This document shows, piece after piece, positions 46,844-55,064 of a stretch of DNA of 64,000 nt. The position numbers were made by a program, and so were the translations under genes. Origin of the DNA: Desulfonema magnum (GTDB lineage Bacteria > Desulfobacterota > Desulfobacteria > Desulfobacterales > 4be13). The stretch's first letter is position 1; each line of letters opens with the position of its first letter. The stretch lies in the NCBI RefSeq assembly GCF_017377395.1, contig NZ_CP061800.1, forward strand, positions 6,717,633-6,781,632, written 5' to 3'. A model generated the notes under the pieces. It had not been told where the DNA came from. It saw only the letters and a program-made list of their open reading frames with translations, and ran no database searches.

Positions 46844-48685
46844 ATGAACAAAGAGACGCTTTTCAGCATACGCGCGGACTTTCTGATCTGCCTGTTTTTC
46901 GTCCTTGGCATACTTACGGTCTATTGGCAGGTGAGACATCATGAATTTGTGGCGTTTGACGATGAAGTCTATCTCACCCAAAATTCCAAGGTCCGGGCCG
47001 GTCTGACCCCGGAGAACCTCGTATGGGCATTTACCACAGGATACGCATCCAACTGGCATCCCCTGACATGGCTCTCCCATATGTCAGATGTTCAGTTGTA
47101 CGGAATGGACCCGGGGAGACATCATCTGACCAATGTGCTTTTCCATATGGCAAACACGCTGTTGTTATTCTTTGTTCTCAGACGAATGACCAATAACTTA
47201 TGGCCCGGTGCGATAGCGGCCGCGCTGTTCGCGCTTCATCCGCTTCACGCGGAGTCTGTTGCTCAGGTCGCGGAGCGTAAGGATGTGTTAAGCACATTGT
47301 TCTGGATGCTCACCTTATGGGCCTATGTCCGATATGCTGAACGTCCTGTCCTGGGCAGATATCTGCTGGTTCTTGTGTGCTTTATGCTGGGACTTATGGC
47401 CAAACCCATGGTCATAACCTTGCCTTGTGTGCTGATTTTACTGGATTATTGGCCTCTGAACCGATTTTCCTCTGACACTTCGGGGAAAAACAATTTGAAA
47501 AATTGTCTGGCTGAGAAAATTCCTTTTTTTATCCTCTCCGGCGTATCAGGTGCGGTCACTTTTCTTGTTCAGCAAAACGGGGGAGCAGTTCGGTCTTTGG
47601 AAACCTATCCCCTCCATATCAGGATTGGCAATGCACTGGTTGCATATGTAAAATATATTGGAAAAATGATATGGCCCTCGGACCTGTCATTTTTCTACCC
47701 GCATGAGGGGATATTACCCTTATGGCAGATTCTCGGGGCCGGCATATTGCTTCTGCTTGTATTTTTGTTTGTCATTCGGAATATAAAGCAGCACCCTTAT
47801 CTCGCGGCAGGCTGGCTCTGGTATATGGGAACCCTTGTGCCTGTTATCGGGCTGGTACAGGTCGGCAGCCAGTCCATGGCAGACCGATATACTTACATCC
47901 CCCTCATCGGCATATTTATAATGATTGCATACGGCATTCCTGATCTTCTGACGCTGTGGCCCGGCAAGGAGCGATTACAAACCGTTTCTTACAAGGCAGG
48001 GCTTGCCGTGGTAAGCACAGTGCTTCTTTCGGCTCTCATGGCGATGACTTATACACAAGTCCGATACTGGCGCAACAGCATCACACTTTTAGAACATGCC
48101 ATTGATGTCACAAAGAACAATCTGCCTGCCCATACCAATCTGGGGGTCCTTTTGCTGGAACAAGGCAAATTAAAACAGGGTTTCAGGCATCTTTCCGAAG
48201 CCTTGCGCATCCGACCGGATGCAGTGAGACACCGCAATATGGGAATTGCTCTGGAAAAGCTGGGGAAATCAGATCAGGCTAAGGACCATTACACCCGGGC
48301 ATTGCGTCTGAATCCCAACTATGTAAACGCGCACATCAATATGGGACTTCTTTTGGAGAGCCAGGGGAATCTGACTCAGGCCATCCGTCATCATGCCGAG
48401 GCGTTGCGTCTGGATCCCGGTTCTGCAAAAGCCCATCATGCCATGGGAGTCGCACTGTTCCGACAAGGCAGGACAGATAAGGCCATTGCCCATTTCCAAA
48501 AGGCATTGCAAATCAATCCTGATGACCCGGAATCACATAACAGCCTGGGAGTGGCGCTGTTTCAGAAGGGAAAGAATGAGGAGACCGTGGCTCACTTTAA
48601 AAAAGCATTGCAAATAAAACCTGATTATGCTGAAGCCCATGACAACCTTAGAAAAGTAAAGAAAAAATTGGGAATTAATAAATGA
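46844..48685 (+). CDS. TMTC-like GT-C/TPR membrane protein 1, 613 aa
   Basis: The N-terminal two-thirds has about eleven membrane spans. The first loop reads HEFVAFDDEVYLTQNSKV, with the Asp-Asp pair of GT-C catalytic loops. The family motif HPLHAESVAQVAERKDVLS lies near residues 131-150 and QSMADRYTYIPLIGI near 345. Residues from about 425 are five tetratricopeptide repeats ending in ALQIKPDYAEAHDNL. In animals TMTC proteins are O-mannosyltransferases. Bacterial homologues are uncharacterised and usually annotated only as TPR proteins. This is the first of four tandem paralogues. The best guess is protein O-glycosylation in the envelope, with the TPRs binding the acceptor or partners. Confidence 0.82.
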   Translation: MNKETLFSIRADFLICLFFVLGILTVYWQVRHHEFVAFDDEVYLTQNSKVRAGLTPENLVWAFTTGYASNWHPLTWLSHMSDVQLYGMDPGRHHLTNVLFHMANTLLLFFVLRRMTNNLWPGAIAAALFALHPLHAESVAQVAERKDVLSTLFWMLTLWAYVRYAERPVLGRYLLVLVCFMLGLMAKPMVITLPCVLILLDYWPLNRFSSDTSGKNNLKNCLAEKIPFFILSGVSGAVTFLVQQNGGAVRSLETYPLHIRIGNALVAYVKYIGKMIWPSDLSFFYPHEGILPLWQILGAGILLLLVFLFVIRNIKQHPYLAAGWLWYMGTLVPVIGLVQVGSQSMADRYTYIPLIGIFIMIAYGIPDLLTLWPGKERLQTVSYKAGLAVVSTVLLSALMAMTYTQVRYWRNSITLLEHAIDVTKNNLPAHTNLGVLLLEQGKLKQGFRHLSEALRIRPDAVRHRNMGIALEKLGKSDQAKDHYTRALRLNPNYVNAHINMGLLLESQGNLTQAIRHHAEALRLDPGSAKAHHAMGVALFRQGRTDKAIAHFQKALQINPDDPESHNSLGVALFQKGKNEETVAHFKKALQIKPDYAEAHDNLRKVKKKLGINK

Positions 48686-48754
48686 TGCCCCTTTTTTTCA
48701 GAAATAACTCATTTAAATTATAATAGAAAATATTTTTCTCATAACATTGGATTT

Positions 48755-50599
48755 ATGTTGACCAAAAACAGTTTCACCATAAGACCCGATTTCCTGATTT
48801 GTCTCATGCTTACGCTGGCTGTTATCAGCGTCTATTGGCAGGTAGGCAGCCATGAATTTATCAGCTTTGATGACAGCGTATATGTCACAGAGAACCGCTA
48901 TGTAAAAGCCGGGCTGACCCGGGAAAGCATGATATGGGCATTCAGTTTCGCAGATAAGAAGGGCGCGTACTGGCAGCCGCTCACATGGCTTTCCCATATG
49001 CTGGATTGCGAACTTTATGGCTTAAACGCGGGGATGCATCATCGGACAAATCTGCTTTTTCATATTGCGAACACCATACTCCTTTTTCTTGTATTCGGAC
49101 GGATAACCGGAGAACTCCGGAAGAGCGCGTTTGTCGCTGCCTTGTTTGCCCTGCATCCCCTGAACGTGGATTCGGTCGCGTGGGTGGCGGAACGTAAGAA
49201 TTTGCTGAGTACTTTCTTTTGGATGCTTACCATATTCGCATATGTCCGTTATACTGAATCCCCCAGTTTTATCAGATATATATCAGTATCCCTGATGTTT
49301 TTGTCAGGCCTCCTGGCAAAGCCTATGATCGTGACCCTGCCCTTTGTGCTTCTTCTTTTGGACCATTGGCCTATGGGACGTTTTGAAAGTCTTAAATCCG
49401 CAGCTCTGACATCAGGCATCCGATCTCCCACGTCAGTTTTGCTTTTAGAAAAGCTTCCCCTGTTCATGCTTTCGGTCATCTCAGTCAGTCTGTCTTCTTC
49501 ATCGCTTCAGCATTATGAAAACATAACTGTCCGAGGTGCCCCGACTGATCTTCGGTTTGCAAATGCACTGGTCTCATATGTGGGATATATCTGGAAAATA
49601 ATCTGCCCCCGAAATCTGTCAGTTTATTATCCTTATCCTGAGGCCATTCCCCTGTGGCAATACACCGGAGGCGGACTGCTATTGATCTGTGTTTCTATTC
49701 TGACCTTGAGGACATTAAAGCGAATGCCCTGTCTTGCCACAGGATGGTTATGGTATCTCGGAACCCTTGTGCCGGTCAGCGGACTGATTCAGACAGGTCT
49801 GTGGCCGGCCCTGGCTGATCGCTGGGCATATGTGCCGCTCATCGGTATTTTTGTTATGATGGCCTGGGGAATCCCTGAAATATGTAAAGATCGGGAATGG
49901 CGACATGCAAAAACAGGGCTTGTCATCATCGCTGTCATGGTTCTTTCAATTCTCACGGTAATGACATGGTTTCAGGTCCGATATTGGAAAAATAACATTA
50001 CCCTGTTTGAACACGCCCTTAAAGTGAATCCTCATAATTATGTGGCCCATGGTCATATGGGCGTCGCGCTGGCCGCCCAGGAAAAAACAGATGAGGCAAT
50101 CCGTCATTACACCAGGATATTGCGCTCAGATCCCAATGATTTTAAGACGCTCAATAACATGGGGCTTGCGCTGAGTGACCAGGGAAAGCCTGATGAAGCC
50201 ATCCGATATTTATCTCAGGCATTGCGTCTGAAGCCCGATTACGCAAAAACGCTCAACAATATGGGCATTGTTTTGGCCAAACAGGGAAAGACAGAAGAGG
50301 CGGTTCATTATTTTTCGGAAGCATTGAAGTCAGACCCTGATTATGCGGAACCCTCTTATAATATGGGGAATATTTTTAACAATCAGGGAAATATCAATCA
50401 GGCTGTTGAATATTATACCCGTGCCCTGCGTTCATCTCCTTATGATGCGGAGATTTATAACAACTTAGGGATAGCGATGCTTCGCAAGAAGAAAATCAAT
50501 GAAGCCGCAGCCTGCTTTCAAAAAGCCCTGCAAAATGATCCGGACAATACCGAGGCCCTGGGCAATCTTAAAATGATAATGAATTCAAGGAAGAATTAA
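48755..50599 (+). CDS. TMTC-like GT-C/TPR membrane protein 2, 614 aa
   Basis: A paralogue of the preceding gene with the same length and layout. The loop motif is HEFISFDDSVYVTENRYV and the family motif reads HPLNVDSVAWVAERKNLLS. The segment matching SMADRYTYIP reads ALADRWAYVPLIGIFV. Five TPR units form the C-terminal 190 residues, from YVAHGHMGVALAAQEKTDEA onward. It is the most divergent of the first three in its third quarter (LSVISVSLSSSSLQ), suggesting a different acceptor or partner. The ribosome site is weak. It begins 70 bp after the previous stop. Confidence 0.82.
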   Translation: MLTKNSFTIRPDFLICLMLTLAVISVYWQVGSHEFISFDDSVYVTENRYVKAGLTRESMIWAFSFADKKGAYWQPLTWLSHMLDCELYGLNAGMHHRTNLLFHIANTILLFLVFGRITGELRKSAFVAALFALHPLNVDSVAWVAERKNLLSTFFWMLTIFAYVRYTESPSFIRYISVSLMFLSGLLAKPMIVTLPFVLLLLDHWPMGRFESLKSAALTSGIRSPTSVLLLEKLPLFMLSVISVSLSSSSLQHYENITVRGAPTDLRFANALVSYVGYIWKIICPRNLSVYYPYPEAIPLWQYTGGGLLLICVSILTLRTLKRMPCLATGWLWYLGTLVPVSGLIQTGLWPALADRWAYVPLIGIFVMMAWGIPEICKDREWRHAKTGLVIIAVMVLSILTVMTWFQVRYWKNNITLFEHALKVNPHNYVAHGHMGVALAAQEKTDEAIRHYTRILRSDPNDFKTLNNMGLALSDQGKPDEAIRYLSQALRLKPDYAKTLNNMGIVLAKQGKTEEAVHYFSEALKSDPDYAEPSYNMGNIFNNQGNINQAVEYYTRALRSSPYDAEIYNNLGIAMLRKKKINEAAACFQKALQNDPDNTEALGNLKMIMNSRKN

Positions 50600-50613
50600 A
50601 GGCAGCGTCAAAA

Positions 50614-52668
50614 ATGAAAAATCAGAAAATCATCCCCGTGTCAGAGCGGGAACCAGAAATCAGAAATAGCAAAGTTCTCAATATCCGTCCGGATATGCTG
50701 ATCTGCCTGCTTCTCGTCCTGGCCACATTTTTTGTTTATTGGCAAGTCAGAGACCACGCTTTTATCAACTTCGACGATGACCACTATGTATATAAGAACA
50801 GTCATGTGAGTACGGGTCTGACATGGGAAAATGTCGTATGGGCATTCACTACCACCAACGGTGCCAACTGGCATCCGGTGACATGGCTGTCGCATATGAC
50901 AGACACCACGCTTTACGGACTGAATCCGGGTCAGCATCATCTGACCAATGTGATTTTTCATATTTTAAATAGCTTATTATTGTTCTTTCTGTTCAGACGG
51001 ATGACAGGGGCCTTATGGCGGAGCGGATTTGTGGCCGCTCTGTTTGCCCTTCATCCCCTTCATGTGGAATCTGTCGCGTGGGTGGCAGAGCGTAAAGATG
51101 TATTAAGCACATTTTTCTGTTTCCTGACCTTGCACTGTTACGTCCGGTATGCGGAACATCCGAACAGAAAAATCTATCTGATGACAATCATTTTCTTTAT
51201 CCTCGGGCTGATGTCCAAACCCATGCTGGTGACCTTGCCCTTTGTATTCCTTCTGCTGGACTACTGGCCCCTCGGGCGGTTTCCCCGGGAAACACAAAAC
51301 GCACAGGGATTTCCCGTAAAAAAGCGGACGCAATTCCTTTTCTTATCAAGAATTTTTGTAATAGAAAAATTGCCTTTTTTTGCACTCTCGGCCGGATCAA
51401 GCATTGTCACTTTCCTTGTCCAGCAAGGCGCGGGAGCCACTGCTTGTATTGAGTACTGTCCGTTGCATTTCAGGCTTGCAAACGCGCTGGTTTCCTACGC
51501 AGCCTATATTGTGAAGATGGTTTACCCTCACCCGCTCGCTGTTTTGTATCCCCATCCCGGTATGCAGCCCTGGTGGAAGATTACAGGGGCAGCTTTTCTG
51601 CTCATGTTCCTGTGTGTATTCGTGATCCGGTATGCGAAATCATCCCCCTGTTTAATTACGGGCTGGCTGTGGTATCTGGGAACCCTTGTGCCAGTTATCG
51701 GGCTGGTTCAGGTGGGAATTCAGTCCATGGCGGACCGATATACATACATACCGCTTATTGGCTTGTTTATTATCCTTGGCTGGGGGATTCCGGATATATT
51801 TTTCCGAAAGCGGCAGGGAGAAAATCTTTTTTCTAAAATTTTCAGGATAGGAATCCCCGCGGCCGCGATATCAGTTATTTTTGTGTTCACGGTTCTTTCA
51901 TGGTTACAGCTACGACACTGGTCAGATGGCATCACCCTCTACAAACATACCCTGAATGTAACATCCGGCAGTTACATTGTCTATTATAACATGGGCAACA
52001 CTTTGTTATCCCGGGGCAGATTTGACGAGTCTTTGCCTTATTATTACAAGGCATTGCAGAGAGACCCCGAATCCTTTGACGCGCATAATAATATCGGGCT
52101 TGTACTGGCTCAGAAAGGAAAAACAGATAAAGCAATAGCCCATTATCGTGAAGCATTGCGGATAAAACCTGATTTTTCAAATCCCTATAACAATCTGGGC
52201 AATCTTTTTGCGTCTCAGGGCCGCATAAACAAAGCCATTGATCATTATCGTGAAGCATTGCTGAGAGAGCCTGAAAATGCTGAAGCCCTTAACAATCTGG
52301 GGCTTTCTCTGATTCGGATCGGCAAGCTTGAGGAGGCCATTGCCCATTTTCAAAAAGCTTTGAAGGTAAAGCCGGACCATGGCGGTGCATATAGAAACCT
52401 TAACAGAGCGCTGGCCCTCAGGGAAAAACTTGATCAGGCAGTTGCAAATATGGATGAGGCCATGAATATGACACCCGCGGACCCTGATTTTACGAATAAG
52501 TTGGAGAATCTGTCTCAGAAAAAAAAGGAACTGGATGAGGCCATAGAATTCTATCAGAAGGCCCTTTCCCCTCAGCCCGGATACAGGCGGGATACCTTAA
52601 ACATAGATAACTACACGAAAGTCCGTAAGATAAAAAAAGAATATGATAAAATGAGGAATGAGGAATGA
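50614..52668 (+). CDS. TMTC-like GT-C/TPR membrane protein 3, 684 aa
   Basis: The third tandem paralogue and the longest. A charged N-terminal extension of about 25 residues precedes the first span. The loop motif is HAFINFDDDHYVYKNSHV, the family motif HPLHVESVAWVAERKDVLS, and IQSMADRYTYIPLIGL is intact. Five clear TPRs and a sixth weak one are followed by a lysine-rich tail, RKIKKEYDKMRNEE. It starts 14 bp after the previous stop, so these genes are probably co-transcribed. A family D repeat element follows eight bases after the stop. Confidence 0.82.
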   Translation: MKNQKIIPVSEREPEIRNSKVLNIRPDMLICLLLVLATFFVYWQVRDHAFINFDDDHYVYKNSHVSTGLTWENVVWAFTTTNGANWHPVTWLSHMTDTTLYGLNPGQHHLTNVIFHILNSLLLFFLFRRMTGALWRSGFVAALFALHPLHVESVAWVAERKDVLSTFFCFLTLHCYVRYAEHPNRKIYLMTIIFFILGLMSKPMLVTLPFVFLLLDYWPLGRFPRETQNAQGFPVKKRTQFLFLSRIFVIEKLPFFALSAGSSIVTFLVQQGAGATACIEYCPLHFRLANALVSYAAYIVKMVYPHPLAVLYPHPGMQPWWKITGAAFLLMFLCVFVIRYAKSSPCLITGWLWYLGTLVPVIGLVQVGIQSMADRYTYIPLIGLFIILGWGIPDIFFRKRQGENLFSKIFRIGIPAAAISVIFVFTVLSWLQLRHWSDGITLYKHTLNVTSGSYIVYYNMGNTLLSRGRFDESLPYYYKALQRDPESFDAHNNIGLVLAQKGKTDKAIAHYREALRIKPDFSNPYNNLGNLFASQGRINKAIDHYREALLREPENAEALNNLGLSLIRIGKLEEAIAHFQKALKVKPDHGGAYRNLNRALALREKLDQAVANMDEAMNMTPADPDFTNKLENLSQKKKELDEAIEFYQKALSPQPGYRRDTLNIDNYTKVRKIKKEYDKMRNEE

Positions 52669-52943
52669 TGCGCGGTAAGTACCTGAACGAAAGTTTTTCA
52701 TACATCTTTTTTTCCGCGGGCAACAGAGAAACCCGGCTTTTTCCTTCACGGGCGGCGGATCATTCCGGAAAAAAGCCGGGTTTCTTCCTCGGGTAAATAT
52801 AGAAAATTTATGGTTAGGTTCTTACCTGAAAGATTTACGCAGATGGTTGTATTCACGGCTTCAGGAAGCTGTTCCCGGTATTGTGAATAAAGCCTGATGA
52901 TGCTGATGCCCGTAACAATCTTGAACAAATTAGAAATCCGAAT
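52669..52943. other. Gap between TMTC-like genes 3 and 4 with a family D element
   Basis: Family D copy 3 occupies 52677-52826. The remaining 117 bp has no gene. Its insertion splits an otherwise tight gene series and its hairpin may reduce read-through into gene 4. Confidence 0.7.
52677..52826. mobile_element. MITE-like element, family D, copy 3
   Basis: Begins TAAGTACCTGAACG, has the hairpin GAAACCCGGCTTTTT / AAAAAGCCGGGTTTC, and ends GGTTAGGTTCTTAC. It is the reverse complement of copy 2 in internal order. Confidence 0.7.
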
Positions 52944-54560
52944 ATGAGCAATAAAAAAACCTTTTTGAATATACGCCCGGAACTGCTGATCTGTTTTTTT
53001 CTTGTGATCACGACCATCGGGGTCTATGTCCAGGTGGGGACTCATGCGTTTGTCAATTATGATGATGAATTGTATGTGATAAAAAACCCATATGTCCGGG
53101 CAGGACTCAGCCCTGAGAGTGTTACCTGGGCATTTACAGCCACCCATGCGAGCAATTGGCATCCGCTGACTTGGCTTTCCCATATGGCCGATGTGGAACT
53201 TTACGGAATGAACCCGGGGCAGCACCATCTCACCAATGTGCTTTTTCATGTGGCCAATACCCTGTTACTTTTTTTCGTGTTCAGACGGATGACCGGAGAA
53301 GAATGGCCCGCCGCGTTTGTAGCGGCCCTGTTCGCGCTCCATCCGGTTCATGCGGAATCGGTGGCATGGGTGGCTGAACGGAAAGATGTGTTAAGCACGT
53401 TTTTCTGGATGCTCACCTTATGGGGATATATCCGGTATGTTCAGACCCCGGGGGCTGGCAGATATCTCATGGTTCTTTTGTTTTTTATTTTGGGACTCAT
53501 GGCCAAACCCATGGTTGTAACGCTGCCTTTTGTATTGCTTCTGCTTGATTACTGGCCCCTGAGACGATTTCTGATTCCGGATCAGGCGCATTCCTCTGAT
53601 ATGCCGATAAAAAATCAACAAGCCCCTGGCAGCGGACAACAGACAAGTATTCAATCTTTGATCACAGAGAAGATACCTTTTTTCATACTTTCGGCTGGGT
53701 CATCCGTGGTAACGATTCTTGTTCAGAAAAGCGGCGGAGCCGTGGCTTCTTTGGAATCGCTCCCCCTGATTGAAAGAATTGCCAACGCGGTCATTGCTTA
53801 CTCAGGATATATCGGAAAAATGATATGGCCTTCTCAGCTGGCCGTGTTTTACTCTCATCCCCGCAGCTTTTCAGGATGGCATGTGGCAGGGGCCTCTGTG
53901 CTGATTTTTTCCGTATCTTTATGGGTCATCGTGAATATAAAAAAACGTCCTTATCTTGCTGTGGGATGGTTTTGGTATATGGGAACCCTTCTTCCGGTGA
54001 TCGGGCTGGTACAGGTGGGATTACAGTCCATTGCAGATCGTTATACATATATACCGTTCATTGGATTATTTATTATGATGGCTTGGGGGATTCCTGATAT
54101 TGCGAATGCCCGGGTTTTTCAGAACATCCGGGATCATATTAAAAACAGAGTGATTCCCGGATTCGCGGCACTGATTCTTCTCAGTCTCATGGGCGCGACC
54201 TGGATCCAAGTGGGATATTGGCGAAACAGCGTGACTTTGCATAAGCATACCCTTGAAGTGACAAGCAATAACGGTATGGCCCATTATCTCATGGGAAATG
54301 CCTTTCTTCTTGTGCAAGGGGATACAGACAAAGCCATTGTCCATTATACTGAGTCCCTGCGTCTGGGGTTTGATCATATGATGCTCGCACATAATGACCT
54401 GGGGGCCGCGTTGTTTCAAAAAGGAAAAACCGATGAAGCCATTGCCCATTTCCGAGCAGCCCTGCGAATAAATCCTGACTATGTTCAGGCTCGCAATAAT
54501 TTGAAACATGTATTGAAACTTCGAAAAAAGTCGGAGACGAAGAGCCTGTTTGAAAAGTAA
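52944..54560 (+). CDS. TMTC-like GT-C/TPR membrane protein 4, 538 aa
   Basis: The fourth paralogue, with a shortened TPR end of only two units (GMAHYLMGNAFLLVQGDTDK and LAHNDLGAALFQKGKTDEA). The membrane part is complete, with HAFVNYDDELYVIKNPYV, HPVHAESVAWVAERKDVLS and LQSIADRYTYIPFIGLFI. The Asp-Asp pair is retained, so catalysis may persist with a reduced binding surface. The loop KNQQAPGSGQQTSI is polar and variable. The ribosome site is poor. It is separated from gene 3 by a repeat element, which suggests a separate or weaker transcript. Confidence 0.82.
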   Translation: MSNKKTFLNIRPELLICFFLVITTIGVYVQVGTHAFVNYDDELYVIKNPYVRAGLSPESVTWAFTATHASNWHPLTWLSHMADVELYGMNPGQHHLTNVLFHVANTLLLFFVFRRMTGEEWPAAFVAALFALHPVHAESVAWVAERKDVLSTFFWMLTLWGYIRYVQTPGAGRYLMVLLFFILGLMAKPMVVTLPFVLLLLDYWPLRRFLIPDQAHSSDMPIKNQQAPGSGQQTSIQSLITEKIPFFILSAGSSVVTILVQKSGGAVASLESLPLIERIANAVIAYSGYIGKMIWPSQLAVFYSHPRSFSGWHVAGASVLIFSVSLWVIVNIKKRPYLAVGWFWYMGTLLPVIGLVQVGLQSIADRYTYIPFIGLFIMMAWGIPDIANARVFQNIRDHIKNRVIPGFAALILLSLMGATWIQVGYWRNSVTLHKHTLEVTSNNGMAHYLMGNAFLLVQGDTDKAIVHYTESLRLGFDHMMLAHNDLGAALFQKGKTDEAIAHFRAALRINPDYVQARNNLKHVLKLRKKSETKSLFEK

Positions 54561-54619
54561 GGAATATGAGCAGTCATAAGAGACAATTATCATATCTCCG
54601 TGTCACGGTCATATTTTTT

Positions 54620-54649
54620 CCTGACATGTCTTTTAAAAGACATGTCAGG
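54620..54649. repeat. Perfect 30-bp palindrome
   Basis: The arm is CCTGACATGTCTTTT with no loop bases. It has no T-run of its own, so it is not a classical terminator. It may be a binding site or hairpin. Confidence 0.8.
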
Positions 54650-54729
54650 AACGGTGTCTGTCCCCTTTCCGGCTTCCCGGGCCGCGTTCGGAGTTGCTTT
54701 TCGGACAGGCTCACGGTGTCCTCGCGGCA

Positions 54730-54900
54730 AAAAAAATAGCCACAAAGGCACGGAGACACAAAGTGACACAAAGAACCTTCGTGAACCTTCGTGCCTTCGT
54801 GTCTTCGTGGCAAAAAAAATTAGCCACAAAGGCACGGAGACACAAAGTGACACAAAGAACCTTCGTGAACCTTCGTGCCTTCGTGGCAAAAAGAACAGCC
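54730..54900. repeat. Tandem duplication of a CACAAAG/CTTCGTG inverted repeat
   Basis: Two nearly identical units of about 83 bp. Each unit reads GCCACAAAGGCACGGAGACA on one side and CCTTCGTGCCTTCGTGGC on the other. The related CACAAAGACACGAAGACACA lies in the family B element near 820. Confidence 0.85.
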
Positions 54901-55064
54901 ACTTATGATTACTCATATTCTTTATTTTTCAAACACGCTCTAAGAGGCAATGATATTATGAAAGTGATTTGTCTTTCGCCCCGGGTTTCATTGCTTGTTG
55001 TCACTGGCAGATCATGGCCATTTATCAAGATGTGTAAGCTACTGAATGAAGGATAGCCTTAATA

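Larger units (their letters stand above)
54561..55064. other. Intergenic region with a 30-bp palindrome and a tandem repeat
   Basis: A perfect palindrome lies at 54620-54649. From about 54730 to 54900 there are two tandem copies of an approximately 83-bp unit that is itself an inverted repeat (GCCACAAAGGCACGGAGACA ... TTCGTGTCTTCGTGGC). The segment GGCAGATCATGGCCATTTAT near 55005 matches 22230. No gene is seen, and frames here are repeat-derived. Confidence 0.75.

Noticed and set aside
54590..54916. Overlapping frames on both strands around 54.7 kb
   Set aside because: They are produced by the duplicated CACAAAG/CTTCGTG repeat and encode repeating low-complexity peptides.
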